A DNA stretch of 64,000 nucleotides from Lunularia cruciata (GCA_948567375.1 OX419762.1:1369001-1433000); one strand, 5' to 3'; shown: positions 21,168 through 34,125, numbered from the stretch's first letter. Notes: a model not told the origin generated them from the sequence alone. Translations and numbers: made by a program.

Positions 21168-21649
21168 GGGCAATGTGTATTGACAGGAGAAAAAGTAGTT
21201 GAGAGAATATTTTGAGTTGATAGAGCTTAGTAGTGACAGAAGTGAGGAAAGTAAATGCTCAAAATGAGACCAGTGCAAATTGGTAGTGACAGCAAGGAGA
21301 ACAATGCTTGAGTGGGGAATGATAGACCAATAAAGCTTACCTAATCCATAAACCCAAAAACCCAAACGTAATAAAAAAATAATAGGCCCTAAAAGAACAT
21401 GAGAATTAAATCAGCTAAAGGATCTCAACACAACAGATCTAGGAAGGGGTTCAAATAGAACAACCGCAAATAGGCTATCCCATCAATAGGAGGAAGCTAC
21501 TTCCGGATGAAAGACTAGAATCTAGAACAGCCTACGGAATAAATTACAATCCACCAATGACTAAGACAATCTAAGCACAAGCAGTCAGGTGCCTAGTGCA
21601 CTCTCAAGGCCTACAAATCCCCATGACAATGCTCAAGTAGATGTTATTC
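21168..21649. other. Non-coding continuation of the repeat-rich block
   Basis: 21205-21300 resembles 20365-20455 (shared GAATATTTTGAGTTGATAG). From about 21330 the sequence is A-rich and unlike anything else in the window. I found no gene and no element ends. Confidence 0.4.
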
Positions 21650-23214
21650 ATTTGAAAGTTATGGCAATAATGATGGGAAAAAAGTTAGATAGCTTGAAAA
21701 TGAGTGTGGTAAAGAAAGATTGAGCTTGGTAAAGAGAATTGACTGCATGAAGTTAGGAGGAGGAAAGATAAGGGCTGATCAAAGGAATGGAAGTGCAAAT
21801 TAGACAAAATGTGAACAAGAAGGAAGCTTTGAAAGCCAAGTTAGAAGACAAGGTGAAGATGTATAGGGAGGAGTTGCAGGTGGAAAGAGAAAAACTAAAG
21901 ATACTTGGGCCAAAGATAGTTGAGGAAGTAGTAGTGAGAGTAAAGGAAATGCTCAATATGGCATCTAAAGTTCATTGGAGGACGTAAAATTGCATAAATT
22001 GGAATTGTTAGTGCAAGAGATAAGGAAGAAGAAAGTAGAGGATGTAAATTAGAATAAGTTATTGATTAGTTTAATGGAGAGAGTAGATAGGAAGATGTTA
22101 AAGCATGAGATAATGTTTGTCTAATATTAGATTTAACAAGAAAGGAGTTAGATGAACTTTGGGGTAGGACAAAGAAGAATATCCAATCCAAAGTAAGAGA
22201 GGTGGGAGTGCAAGTGTCATTGGGTGAATAAACTAAGACATTAGAAGAGAGTGGATCCAAGGATAAACATACAGATAGATTACCCATGATTTCAATTGCA
22301 AATCATGGCAAAGAAGTAGAGGAAATGGTAGCAGATCTAGTAGTATTTGATAGACCCAAGGAAGGGGAAATCTGTGAAGTAGAATTGGGTTTGGAAGCCA
22401 AAGTCAAGGTTGACATTGGATTAGAGTAGTAATAATTTTGAGATTTGAAGAGGCAAATATGAAGAGGTGTATTGTCATTTTGCATCTATAGGTTGAGAAA
22501 ATTATTATAGAACGGTATTTTGGTTAGATAATTGTTGAATTTCTCAGCCTATTTAAAGGAAGCATGGGCAATGTTGTGTTGTTTAGTATTTATATTTTTG
22601 AAGTTGAAAAAGTGAAGTGGTGTAACTTAGTGCTCATCATGTTAGCTTAATTTTGAGTATCAATCCTAGGTGTGTGTTTGTGAGTGTTTGGAGAATTTCA
22701 AAGTGCAAGTCAATGAGCTTGTTGGATGTTGGATTCCACAATGCTGATTTTCATTATATGTGTTTGATCCACAAGTGAAGTGTAATCAAAGCATTTCCTT
22801 TATAGATCAGTGAGCAATTGTAATGTTGGTAGTATTTTGCATTGGTAAGCGTAGTGTGAGATTGATGCAAAGCAATTTTGATTGAGGAAGTTGTGCCTTT
22901 AGTGGAGAGGTGGAATGCAATTTGAAGTGAGATCATTTTGTAGTGAGGTAGCCTTCTTCAAGAAAATCTGAATCATCATAATCAAGATTGTTTAGAAAGA
23001 TTTGATGGAGTTGTGATTATGGAGTGTTAATTTGTGACAAGACTGTGAGTTAGTGCTTGTTACTCTCTTCTAGGTGTGGTTTCTACCTAAGAGATTAAAG
23101 ATACAAACAAGAAGAACTGAAGTGATATTGTTTACTTCACATTTGATCATTTCTGACTTGTATCTCTAAGGGAACAAACTTTTACTTACTGATGACAACA
23201 AAAGTAATACTAGC
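21650..23214 (+). mobile_element. C-L LTR fragment, 3' part
   Basis: The plus strand carries the coiled-coil end of the long-LTR frame (21787-22430: KAKLEDKVKMYREELQVERE, then a tail near LEAKVKVDIGLE). The conserved R-U5 half follows (GAGAATTTCAAAGTGCAAG, TTGTGCCTTTAGTGGAGAGG, TACTCTCTTCTAGGTGTGGT). It breaks at about 23214 just short of the expected GTTGTCACA end. The first half of the LTR is missing. Confidence 0.8.
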
Positions 23215-23487
23215 CAAGTTTTTGCATACTCCTTCAAGGCTAACACTCCAACACTCAAACCATTACTCACTAGAGAACTGATAGTTGCGAGAGAAAGAGA
23301 GAAAGATAGTTGCAAATGAAGGGATGATGAGTAGTTCCTCACCCTTAGTTTATATACTTGTAAATAGTTACATACCAAAGTTACTTATTAATAAAGTAAC
23401 TCAAATAACTAGGCTAAAAGTCTAATAAAATCAAAAGTCTAAAGGAATATCCATACTCATGGGAAGTCATTTCTTTTATAGTCCAAG
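23215..23487 (-). mobile_element. Rearranged B LTR fragment
   Basis: About 250 bp match the reverse strand of the B LTR (AAGGCTAACACTCC ... GGAATATCCAT). The last ~27 bp (TTCTTTTATAGTCCAAG) are in forward orientation, so a small inversion or template switch is present. It joins a plus-strand C LTR fragment to a minus-strand one. Confidence 0.75.
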
Positions 23488-26400
23488 AATTGTGTTCCAC
23501 CCCTCCATTGAAGGCACAACTTCCTTGATCAAAATTACTTCACATCAACACTGCGCTACACTCACAACTGCCAAATACTACCAACACTACAATTCCTCTT
23601 AGATCTGTCAAAGCATTGCTCTGATTGCACTTCACTCAAGATCAAATACATAAAATGAAGATCAAGGCTGTGGAATCCAACATCCAACAAACACACTGAC
23701 TTGCACTTCAAAATTCTCCAAACACTCACAACTACAAACACAAAGTTGATACCCGGAATCAAGCGCAAGCAATGAGCATTGCATCACAACACTTTGCTTA
23801 TCTATTCTCAAAATTATGAGCATTGAACAACATATGACTTTGAATGCCACCTTTAAATAGGCAAAGTAATTGACAGTTAAGTAACAACTATACCGTTCTA
23901 CAACAACTCTTCTAACCGGCAGATCCAAAATGACAATGCACCTCTTCATATCTACCTCTTCATATGTCAAACTATTAATACTCCAATCCAATGTCTACCT
24001 CTTCCTCGGCTTCCAAACCCGATCCCAAAGTAACCTCACATACTACTCTATCCTCAAGTTCCACAACTACTAAATCTTCTACCAATTCCATTATTTCTTC
24101 TTCTTGATCTACAATTCCCGTCATGTATAACCTTTCTAATTCTCTATCTCCCGACCCACTCTTCTCTAATATCTCCAATGATAACTCCAAAGATTTCTAT
24201 ACTCCTATATCATCTATTCGGGCTTTGCTCTTGCATCCTTCCGAAGTTAACTATCTCCAACTTTACTAAATCTAATCTAATCGTGATATTATCTTCTACT
24301 TCCAATATCTTCCTATCTACACGAGTTTTGAGACTAATCAGCAAGGCATTCAAATCTTTATCCTTCACATGTCTCCTCCTCGTCTCTTGCACCAGCAACT
24401 TCAACTCATTCAATCTTGTTTCTTCAATTCTTTCACTGGCTTCTGTACTCAGCATTGCATTCATCTTCGTGACAATCTCCTTCAATGGCTCAAGTCTCAT
24501 CCTCCTCTTATGTTCTCTATCTGCCAGCCAATCTTCTCTATACATTGTCAGTTCAACATCAAATTTGGCTTTCACAGTCTCCTTCTCCTTCTCCTTCTAA
24601 ACAATCTTCTCCTCCAAATTATGAAGAAGCTCTAGTAATCTTTCTTCTTCTCTATATCTCATTGTCAACTCCCTTTGCCAGAGCTGCTTCTTCTCTTCTA
24701 CACTCTCCATCACTCTTTCAAGCTCTTGCTCCTTCTCTGCTACTCTTGCCATAGCATGGATAATCTCTAATTGTGAATCAACAAACTACTATTTCAAGAT
24801 TTCATACTCTGCTATCAGTCTTTCCCTTGCTATGACATTCTGCTCTATTACTCTCTCTCTAGTTCCCACCTCCTTCTTTAAATTCTCAATCACTTGATTC
24901 TGTACTATTGCATCTACTTGTAGTACTTCCTTCTCCTCCTCACCTTGGATTATACTCTTCTTCAACTCCAAGTTCTATTCTTCTAATCTTGCTAACACCT
25001 GCAACACATTCTTCACTTTTGGACACTTTGATTGCATCTCTTTCTTCTTCTGCTTCAACTTTGTTAACAATGGGCATACAACCTCCCACAAATACTCCAC
25101 TCCTTCACTCTGATTTTCCTTGACTTGCAGGCTTTTCTTCTTCTTTGCTTCTTCTTCACTTAAAACTTGCCTTCTCAGCCGTAATTGCCTTATTAGAATG
25201 GATTCTTTGCTCCCCAAACTTCCACTCTCCTCTTCCATTCTCTTACTCAGTCCTGCTTCATACTTTCCTTTCCTTTTGGAAAGGACTCCTCTCTGAATGG
25301 TCACCCTCTTCTCCTCCTTCCTAGAACTTCATCTTTGGGTCTTGAGTTACATTCTTCCTCCATTTCTAGCTTTCCTTCTTCCTCCATCAATTGTATATCT
25401 ACTCCATCACCACTCTGCAATGTGCATTCAGGTTCTTCCTCCTTCTCCAAGTCTTCTCACTTGTGCTCAGCTTTGCCTTTTGATTCTTCACCCAACGACG
25501 CGATTACCAACAAGTCTTTCCTCAGGTTCATCTTCTTGGTCTTCCAAGGTCTTGTCATCGCTACTTCTTCTTCTTCTTCCCATTGACTCCTCTTCTTTGA
25601 CTTTGGAGTGTTCACTTTCAATTGCATGTTTTGCTCCATTTTCACGTAGTACTTGTCACTGCTCCTTATTTGCAAGATGTATTGCTGCTCCTCTACATCA
25701 ACATCTCTTCTTAAATTAGGGTGAAAGTGCGACACCATCTTGTGTCTCTCCGCCGTGTTCAACAAATTCAATCCCAAGTAGAAGTGGCTGCAAATGGCAC
25801 AATATACTGTGGAGGTGACTTGTCCCGCAAGTTCCACACCATTTGTCTCATATGTTGATGAAAACACTTTGCACAATTGATTGGTTCCCTTGCAAACATC
25901 TTATGGAAGAACAATGCTTGATGTTTCATCACATAAGTAGTTTGCTCTGGCTTCAAGATAGCAATTGTTGCACTTACGATGCCTCTCCTTATAGGGTCCT
26001 TATAGCTCTCAACTTTGTAGCTATTCTTTGTGCACTTTGAAGAGAAGGTATCTCTCACTTCTTGGGTCTCTACCGCTACCTCTCCTTTCTCCAAGAATGT
26101 AGCTCCTTGCTCTTTGCCCGCCTCTCTTCCAAGTGCTAACCTCCAATCCGACTCTGTCCAGCAAGCCAGATTTCCTCTCTTATCTTCTCCCTCAAGCCCC
26201 TTGAGACATTTAATCTTGATGATCTCAGTCATGAAACCTGGAAAGCTAATGTTCCAGTTCCATGCCAAGACTGTGATCCAAAGCCTACTAAGACTTCAAT
26301 TCTGACGATCACATCTAATCTCTAATTGCATGATTTCTCACTACAAATTCCAAGTTCTTCTTTCCACCTCCCATCTTACTCTCCTCTTCTCTAGGTTGGT

Positions 26401-26850
26401 GGCTACTCTTCCAACTATTTCCCAGACTAACTCTCCTAACTTCCTCTCGACACACCAACACGTCTCTTACTACATTTCCTTTCCCACGATCTCCCTCAAG
26501 ATGACTCCTTAATGGCAATGGAAAATTACTTGTCATCTCTTCATCTCTATCCCAAGTCTTATAGTGGCACGTCTTCTTTGTATTTCTTCACTTCAACTTT
26601 CTACCAAGAAATCACACCTTCTTCATGCTCTTATCACTATCAATTTTCTCCCGCTCATAGGCTAGCCATTTTTGTGTGCGGTACCTTCTTGAATGTCCAA
26701 CCCCAAAGGAAAATTGTTACACTATCTTCACCTCGGGTTGAGCACCCCCAAGCTGAAGTCTCCTTGCTTCGGGTTGAATGTTGATAGGGCAATCCAAGTA
26801 CTTTGTCTTCTGACACAAAGTCACTTTACCTTGGGTTACAACCCAAAGAC
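23488..26850 (-). mobile_element. C-L LTR, minus orientation, both ends truncated
   Basis: It begins within the R-U5 half (TTGTGTTCCACCCCTCC) and ends within the 5' part (TTGGGTTACAACCCAAAGAC) before the terminal TGTGGTACC. It carries a nearly full-length copy of the U3 reading frame (26536 to 23975). A B LTR starts abruptly at 26851. Confidence 0.9.
23975..26536 (-). pseudogene. U3-embedded coiled-coil protein, copy in 23.5-26.9 kb LTR
   Basis: The span from ATG (MTSNFPLPLRS) to the final stop is 2562 nt (854 codons), with the same frame at both ends. The N-terminal domain has MGGGKKNLEF, LAWNWNISFPGFMTEIIK, YKVESYKDPIRRGIVSA, KHQALFFHKMFAREPINC, RQMVWNLRDKSPPQYIVPF and VSHFHPNLRRD. A basic/acidic linker follows, then a coiled coil (charged heptads, about 25300-24200) and the tail LEAEEEVDIGLEY. 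Several stops and frameshifts interrupt it. I do not recognise a known family; function unknown. Confidence 0.8.
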
Positions 26851-27529
26851 CATTTGTGCATGTATGTGCTATTGTGATATTTGGTTTGATATTAAGTACT
26901 TGAGAGATATTATTTATATAGAGATAAAGGATGGTTCTACATTAATCATGATTAGCAAAAGTTAGTCATAGCTAAGATAGAGAGGACCTTACATTAGAAG
27001 AGGTGGAAAAGATGAGCACCACTATTTTGGATTCTCGTGTATTGACTTGGTATTATTTCTATGTGTTTAGCTTTGAGGAAAAAAATGAGAACTCTTGGAT
27101 CCACAAGCCTTCTTGCTTTGGATTCTTTTATAGTCCAAGGATAACCCATGTGAAAGAATACTTGACTTAATGGTTAGGTCAAGATAAGACCACATCTTGG
27201 GATAAAATTCCTATGAATATGGATATTCCTTTAGACTTTAGACTTTATTTAACTTTTAGCCTAGTAACTTGAGTTACTCCAATACTTAGTAACTTTGATG
27301 CATAACTATTTTACGAGTATATAAGCTGGGAGTGAGGAGGTACTCATCATCCTTTCAATTGCAATTATCTTTGTCTCATTGAGTTTTCTAGTGAGAAATG
27401 GGTTGAGTCTTGGAGTTTTAGCCTTGGAGAAGTATGACGGAGTTGAGATTCCTTGGGTTCTTAGTCCATAGTGCATTACCATAATAACTATCAGAGCATC
27501 ATCTTGAGTGAGAGACAAGCCAGCTCACA
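26851..27529 (+). mobile_element. B LTR lacking its first bases
   Basis: It matches the B LTR from CATTTGTGCATG onward to GCTCACA (27529), about 679 bp. The initial TGTAACACC is missing. The left flank is the 23488-26850 C LTR, but that LTR does not continue on the right. This is a recombination or deletion junction and not a clean insertion. Confidence 0.85.
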
Positions 27530-27770
27530 ATACCAACTAAGAAGGTACACTCAACATGAAAGGTTACTTCATGTGGGGCTTTACAAGATAATGACAAGAG
27601 TAACACATTCATAAGGTATGATCATTGATTGAGTTTCAACTAATGAATGATTGAGATCCAAAGGAGTATAAAATTGAGACTTTGTTGAGAAGGTTTTGCA
27701 ATGTTGAAAGATTATCTTGCATCTTTGTGTAGTTTAGAGAATCATGTTAGAATAACAAGCTGAGTCATGG
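27530..27770. other. Unassigned stretch
   Basis: About 240 bp of A/T-rich sequence follow the B LTR. They show no reading frame or element end that I can support. They may be decayed 5' LTR of element D. Confidence 0.3.
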
Positions 27771-28134
27771 GGTTCTTATGTGCAAAGCCAAGTGAGAAAG
27801 AGAGAAACACAATGCCATTCAAGGGAGGATGATAGGTTTTTGTCATCTTGGTTTGAAATCAGTCAATTAGGAGGATAGATATAGTAGCACAATTTGAAGT
27901 CTTGAGCTTACTTTGGATCACTAATTTTCTAGGATTCTTGACTAAAATTGCTACAAGTAATTGTGAGGAGGATCTGAGCAAGGAAGGAAAGAGAGGAAAC
28001 CCAACCCAATGGACTGAAGCTGATTGGAGGCTAGTTCTTTAAAGTGATGCAAGAGAACCCATGGGGATCATCTTTGATTGGAAGTGTGATCATGCGTAAG
28101 AGATGGAGGACCTGAGGGCATCCTTCAATGATCC

Positions 28135-29780
28135 TATGGAACCCACATTTTTCATTTTGACAAGTTTTGAAGAAGAAGTGTATTGAGAAAGCCAAATTAC
28201 CAAGGAAAGGATGGACTTATGTGTCTTTGGAGTGAACCTAAGGAAATCAACTTTGGGTCGAGAACCAAAAGTACTCGAATGGGGCTTACAAAGAGACAAA
28301 CCCAAAGAAGTGTGTCTTCAAAATAGGAAGCACAGGACAATACAAAGAAGATGTAACAACCTTTCTACATGTCAGGCCAGCCAAGAAAGTACACTTAAAG
28401 AAACGGCAAAGGCAAGAGAGGAATACTTTGAAAGTGATAGGAAACAAACATGCAAAAGAAGTGAGGGTTGATTTCAAAATTCACTGAAGAATGACTGCAC
28501 CTCAAGGTACTGTAAAATCATGATTGCATAGGGAGAAATCAAACATGTCAAGTAGATACCTTGTCCCTCTGAGTAGCCATCCTACATTAATGCATGTTAA
28601 GAAGCCAATTGAGAGTGAAATTTTCCAAAGACCAGAAGGGGTTAGAGTGTTGCATCCAAAAGAGGGGATAATCTTCCAACACCAAAGAACTCGTGAGCAG
28701 ATCATGGCAAAGAAGAATGCACTTGCAATGAGGAGTTTTTCAATTTGGCAATTAGATGCAGTGGCTAGAATTGATCTTGAACAGACTTTGTATCACTTTT
28801 TTGGCCAAGAACTGGAATGTTAGTTTTCCAGGTTTCATGGCAGAGATAGTTTCTAGTAATTGTGAGGAAGGCTTTGAAGTAATGGGGAAGAGAGGAAATC
28901 TGGCTTGGTGGATTGAGTTGGATTGGAAGCTCGTATAGAGGAAAGAAGCAAGAGATGCAATTGGGGTCACCTTTTATAAGAAGTGTGATATGGCAAAAGA
29001 AATTGCAGAAATTAGGAATTTGTTCTTTGCTTTGTGAACCAACAATGGCTACAAGGTGGAGTCCTATCAGGACCCAATTAAGCAAAGCATTGTGGAAGCA
29101 ATCATGGCAATGATCAAGCTAGAACAAATGATGTACATGAACATGCAATAGGCGGTCTTCTTCCACTAGATGTTTGCAAGAGAGAAGGTGAATTGGGCAA
29201 GTGCTTTCATCATAGAATGAGGTAGATGATTGTCAATTAAAGGACCAATTTTCCACCACACAACTTCACACCATTTGCAGCACATTTCTACTTGGAATTA
29301 AATTTGCTAACAATAGAGGAGAAGCATTGGATGGCTTCATGTTTCCATCTTGATCTTTGGCAAGAAGCAGATGAAGAGGAGCAACAATACATCTTGCAAC
29401 TACGGTCCAATGATGATCATTTCATCAGAATAGGACAGAGGAAGATGGTGGAAGGAGGAAGTCCAAAGATGAAGAAGCAGACTAAACCCAAAGGAGAAGC
29501 CTTATCCTAACCACAACAAAATCTAAATCATCACAATCAAAGTTGGTTTGGAAAGATTGGATAGTATTGTGATTATGGAGGATTAATTCATGATGAGACT
29601 ATGATCAATATTTTTTACTCTCTTCTGGATGTGGTTTCTACCTAAGAGACTAAAGAAGAACTCAAGAAGAACTGAATTGTTATTGTTTGCTTTGTATTTG
29701 ACCATTTTTTCTTGTATCTTTGTAGGAACAAACTATATTTACATGATTACCGCAAAAGTGATACTTGTTGGGTTGTCATA
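28135..29780 (+). mobile_element. Solo C LTR with perfect TSD (GATCC), intermediate deletion form
   Basis: This 1646-bp LTR starts TATGGAACCCAC and ends GTTGTCATA. GATCC occurs at 28130-28134 and 29781-29785. It keeps the N-terminal part of the U3 frame but lacks the coiled coil, the tail and much of the promoter half. It is a different deletion derivative from the C-S LTRs, which keep the tail and lack the N-terminal part. Confidence 0.95.
28545..29510 (+). pseudogene. N-terminal half of U3 protein in the GATCC solo LTR
   Basis: The frame starts MSSRYLVPLSS (compare MSSNFPLPL in other copies). It has MAKKNALAMRSFSIWQLDA, then NWNVSFPGFMAEIVSSNCEEG, YKVESYQDPI and a broken FFH-MFAREKVNWA segment. 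Conservation of the MSS start supports this Met as part of the coding region. Stops are frequent. The frame ends in a Lys-rich stretch without the coiled coil. Confidence 0.7.
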
Positions 29781-29785
29781 GATCC

Positions 29786-31468
29786 TTCCAAGAAGAATGG
29801 TTTTAAAGAAGAAACCTATGTAGACCCAATGAGGTGAAGTATCATTGGAGCAATGATGGCTATGATGAAGCCAGAGCAAACCACCTATGTAACTAAGCAA
29901 CATGCGGTTTTCTTTCACCTAATGTTTGTAGGAGAGAGTGTAAACTGGTCAACTACTTTGACCCACTACTTTGTACCTTTTATGACACATTATAATTTGG
30001 GGGTTAAACCTACTCACCCTTGATGAACAACATAAGATGGTGTTGCATTTTCATCCAGACTTGCAATGAGTTGCAGATCAAGAGGAGAATAGGAATGTGG
30101 TGAAAGTCAAAGCAAGTGACCAATAATTTGCTTATATGGGATGAGAGAAGACCTTGGCAGTTCTAGTACCCCCAAAGGAGAAGGAAGAAGAACCTAGGAA
30201 GGTATTCCACCAAGAAATACAATCTCAATGCCTTGCTAGAGCAATTTGTGCCAAGCTGAGTGAACTCAAGGAGGAGGAAGAGAGCATGTAGGAGATGAGC
30301 CTAAAGGTATGAAGATCCTGACTTTGAAATCTGGCACAAGTATTGGCATATAAAGACAAAGGAGGAACACACAAGAATACTTTCAAGGGTGTCAACTACC
30401 TTTCAAGTATTTTTTGCCCTTTGTTGGTACATTTGCAAGAGAAAATGCAAGAAGTAAAGGAGGAGCATCTAGAGGTGAAGAATGAAATTTAGATGGTGAA
30501 GGTGTTGAGTGGAGAAGTAGTGCAATTGAAGTTGATGCTTACTCAAAGTAGACACAAAGCTAAGGTAATTTGGGTTGATGTTGTAATAAGACAATAGAGC
30601 TTCAACGACTTGCATGGCAGTTTTGAGCAACTTGGTGGTTACCTAGAGCATCAAGGAAGAGCTAGTGGAGCAAAAGGAGGCACTTGAGAAGATAAAGGAA
30701 GAATTGGAGAGCATCTAGACCAACTTAGTTCACCATAGAACCCAAATCCACTTGTAAAAACAAGTTATGGAGGAATTAAGACAAGTAACGGTGGAGAAGG
30801 ATCAAGCTTGGCAAAGAGAACTCACAAAAGCTCAGGTTGCCAACAATGAAGTGGAGAGAAAGAAGATGGAGGCAAAGTATGCTAATAAATTGTAGCAACT
30901 TTGTACAAAGTGGGAAGAAGAGGTGACCCGATGTGAGTCACTCTTATTAAAGGAGGGTTCAGGTTTAGTAAGTGCGATTGATACCCACTTAATGGCAATG
31001 TTTAGTACTAGATCCAAGGTAGTGTTAGAGGAGGCCTACCTACATGAGCTTAAGTTGTTAGTACAAGAAACCCAAAGGAAGAAGGCAAAGGATGTAAACT
31101 TAAATACTTTATTAATTTTCCTTAGAGATAAAGTAGATAGGAAGATGACTGAAGTAGGGGACAATATATGCCTTAGGCTAGATTTAGTTAAGACTGATGT
31201 AGAAAACCTCACTTGCACTTTGTGTGAGAATAGAGTGATCTAATCTGAAGTAGTTAAGATCAAAGTGCAAGTGACCTTGGTTGACTTAACCGAGTTATTT
31301 AAAATGATTAGAATAGGAAAGGAGAAGATTGTTAAAACATCTATGACTTCAGTTGGAGCACAATCTGATGAGGTTGAGATAGTAGTAGAAGTAGATGATG
31401 AACCCAAAGTGCAAGAGAGACTTGTAGTTGATTTGGGTGAGGAAGCCAAAGTCAAGGTAGTACTCTGA
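29786..31468 (+). pseudogene. U3 protein remnant in D 5' LTR
   Basis: The frame resumes after the GATCC duplication with TYVDPMR, AMMKPEQTTYVTKQHAVFF and MFVGESVNWS, then decays. The coiled-coil section is visible as charged helices in several frames. The clearest piece is 30923-31243 (LHELKLLVQETQRKKAKDV, NICLRLDLVK). The tail (31265-31468) still reads EVDDEPKVQERLVVDLGEEA before the stop. Its N-terminal start is 27900-28134. Confidence 0.7.
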
Positions 31469-31942
31469 TTGGATCAAACCAATAAGTCGTTACAAATCCA
31501 AAGTGGTAGATTTGTAACTAAGATGTTTTGTATTTGAAGATTTGTAAGAAATAGTAAAATAGTTTAGACAGTTTCTATAAGTGCCAAGTGGTCTGCCTAT
31601 TTGAAGCAACCATTGTAGTACTTTGTATTTATTATTTGAGCAAAAGAATGAGTAAAGTCTTTTTATGGAAAAGTAGCTTCTTTATATCAACTAAATCATC
31701 ATGATTGAAGTCAACTTGGAATGAAACTAAAGAAATGTGATTTTGAGTGGTAGTTATTTGTGACAAAACCTATGTTTAGCATTTGCTACTCTCTTCTAGG
31801 TGTTGTTTCTACCCAAGAGATCAAGAGAACTACATTGTTACCTTTTACTTTATATTTGACCATTCTTGACCTACTTCTTTGTGGGAACAAATGATTACTC
31901 ACATATTACTACAAAAGTGATTGCTAGGTTGTCACATGATTT

Positions 31943-31961
31943 TGGGCACTACTGTAGGGGA
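31943..31961 (+). promoter_or_regulatory. Degenerate primer binding site of element D
   Basis: TGGGCACTACTGTAGGGGA lies six bases after the LTR end. It lines up with TGGCGCCGCCCACGGGGA of the complete C element, with several changes. Confidence 0.6.
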
Positions 31962-32339
31962 TACAAACCATGGGAGTGGAAGAATACTAAGGGCTTTGTA
32001 TGTTGATTGTCCCTCAAATATGAATGTCTACTTCAACAAAGCAAAGAGAAGAGAGGGTGCCATAGACAAAATTTTCAATGTGAAGAAGAAGAATGTAAGA
32101 AGAACTAATGCTCTACTAAACAACAAGAGGAAGCATTGGACTTAAAACTTCTTCACCATGTACAAGATGCCTTTAGACAACTCAGACAACAAAAATGAGA
32201 AGTCAAGTGGAGTGATCTATTTACACTACCTCATCCTAAAAGGAAGAAGGATGCCAACAGATAGGCATATTTGTTGAGACATAGCACACCAACTTCCCCA
32301 AAAATTGTGAAGGGAGCCGGTTACTTGAAGAATTAAATT

Positions 32340-34125
32340 GTGATAAGAATGCATGAATCTGATAGAGGAGGAGTGCCAATACATCTTACATAACATTCCC
32401 TATCATCTTGGTAGGATCTTGAAGAACAATTTGATAATATTGACACTCTTCCACAACCTCAAGTCAAAGAGGAGGAAGTCTTTGTACAAGAACCACTATT
32501 GCATTTGGTACCTTGGGAAGCTTGCCCCAAGCCCAAAGTAGGACTCTTTGAGTGTGACTTAGGACAACCAAGTCAAATACCCCAATAGGTTATCCTTTGA
32601 CCGGTGTCCATGTTGTCACACCCATTATGATGCAAGCCTACCAAAAGTATAAGAGATAGAATGGGATGAAGACTTTGACAAATTCATTAAGGAGTTTGAA
32701 GTGATTTCTGTTTCCAACAAGGAGCACAACTCCCAAGATAGACTGCAAATGTTTCTAAGTTTCTCCAAAAGAAAGCTCAAAGTTGGTATACCCACATAAC
32801 TCCAAATAAGTTTAAACCAACCAATTGGATGGAACTTTGGGATAACTTCCAAGAATGGTTTTGGGAAGTGTATTATGATATGATTGTCTTTGATGCATTC
32901 AATGTTTTAGATGAGAAATTGAGAGGTAAGAATGAGAAGTTGAGAGATTATGCAAAATGATTCATAGCATTATTGAATTGAGTGCCTAATCAAGCAAGGG
33001 TGGTTGGCTTTTTGGATGCCCAAGCCACCACCTAGTCCTTGGAGACCCATCACTAAAGATGTGTATCCTTGCAAGAGAGAGGAATGTAATCCCTAATGAC
33101 AAAGTACTCAAACATGCCACCTTTTATGAGGCAGCTCACTCTCATTCTGCTTATAATTGGAGAAATTAGGAGAGAAAAGGGTATAAGGCAAGAAGAAGGT
33201 TATCTTGTAGTACCACCTCATCTTTGGACTCATGTACCTCATCAAGTTCCTTATCATCATCAGAAGATGATGATAAGCCAAAGAAGAATCAATGGAAGTT
33301 GAGTCAACAAATATTGCAAGCTCTAGCAAAACATGTCAACAAGATAGACATGGTTGACTATGTTCCCAAAAAAAAGATTCTATTTTTCAAATCAAGAAAG
33401 AAGCACTACCAAAGTGGCTATACTAAGCTGGAGACTCTTATAAAAGACTTTGTAGATTTCAAGATTGAGATGGTTGTGGTGAAGGATAGAAGAGAACTCC
33501 TCTCATTTCAAGACCAAAAGTCCGGTGTACTTCATGTGGTAAATTGGGTCATGCAAACAGAGAGTGCTTGAAGAACAGATATGTGTACAAAAAATTGATT
33601 GGGTTCCAACTTGGGATCACAACCAATATCAAGAATCAGAGGAAGAGGTGGTCTATCAAACTCAAGAGGTACGAGCACAACAAGTCAAGCACTATCAAGC
33701 ACGACATTCCAAGGTTCATGCTATGGACCAAGGGAGTATATGGATAATGCTCCACCAAGGTAGATCCCAATGTCAAATCAGAATGGACCCCAAAATTTTT
33801 CACTTGGTGCTTGTTATAACTATGGGTTGCTTGGACATTGGTCACGCAATTGTTCTAAGCCTCAATGGCAAATTGGATATGTTCTTTTGTGCAAAAATTG
33901 TAAGGGATTGGGTCATGTGCCTAGCTAGTGTCCCCTACTCCAAATCCAAAGCCTCTGGTGAGGTATGTTCAAATCCCACCAGAACGTCCTCCACTACAAG
34001 CCAAAGTGGAGGCCACAATGAATTGTATTTCTTTGGGAGAAGAAGTTCCAAAAAAATCACATCCAACCTTAGACAAAGAATGTTCTTGTTCCATCACCAC
34101 CACCACCACCATTGCCTTTGAATGT
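32340..34125 (+). pseudogene. Element D gag, heavily decayed
   Basis: Segments match the C gag in order: NLIEEECQYILHNIP (C: TLTEQECQHLAQKIP), a QKYK block near 32640, a YDMIVFDAFNVLDE block near 32875, a Ser-rich/basic stretch (33224-33400) and VKDRRELLSF (33480). All three knuckles can be traced: near 33540 (GHANRECLK), 33810 (GCLDIGH) and 33895. The copy is in several frames with many stops. It ends in a CATCACCACCACC run, where inverted LTR sequence takes over. 31962-32340 is leader without a recognisable gene. Confidence 0.75.

Larger units (their letters stand above)
27771..31936 (+). repeat. 5' LTR of element D (C-L type), interrupted
   Basis: The LTR carries a decayed U3 reading frame (27900-28134 and 29786-31468) and the usual R-U5 half, ending GCTAGGTTGTCACA at 31936. 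It is split by a solo LTR with a GATCC duplication. The sequence joins perfectly if 28135-29785 is removed (DLRASFNDP then KKNGFKEETYVDP). The true 5' end is not identifiable. Confidence 0.8.

Noticed and set aside
24178..25719. Plus-strand Leu/Ser-rich frames (24178-24600, 25297-25719)
   Set aside because: They are the antisense of the Glu/Lys-rich coiled-coil frame. The low-complexity composition explains their openness.
34084..34122. Run of His codons (CATCACCACCAC) resembling a vector His tag
   Set aside because: It lies in decayed gag of element D, followed directly by LTR sequence. No vector sequence is nearby, and the relevant gag frame reads Thr.
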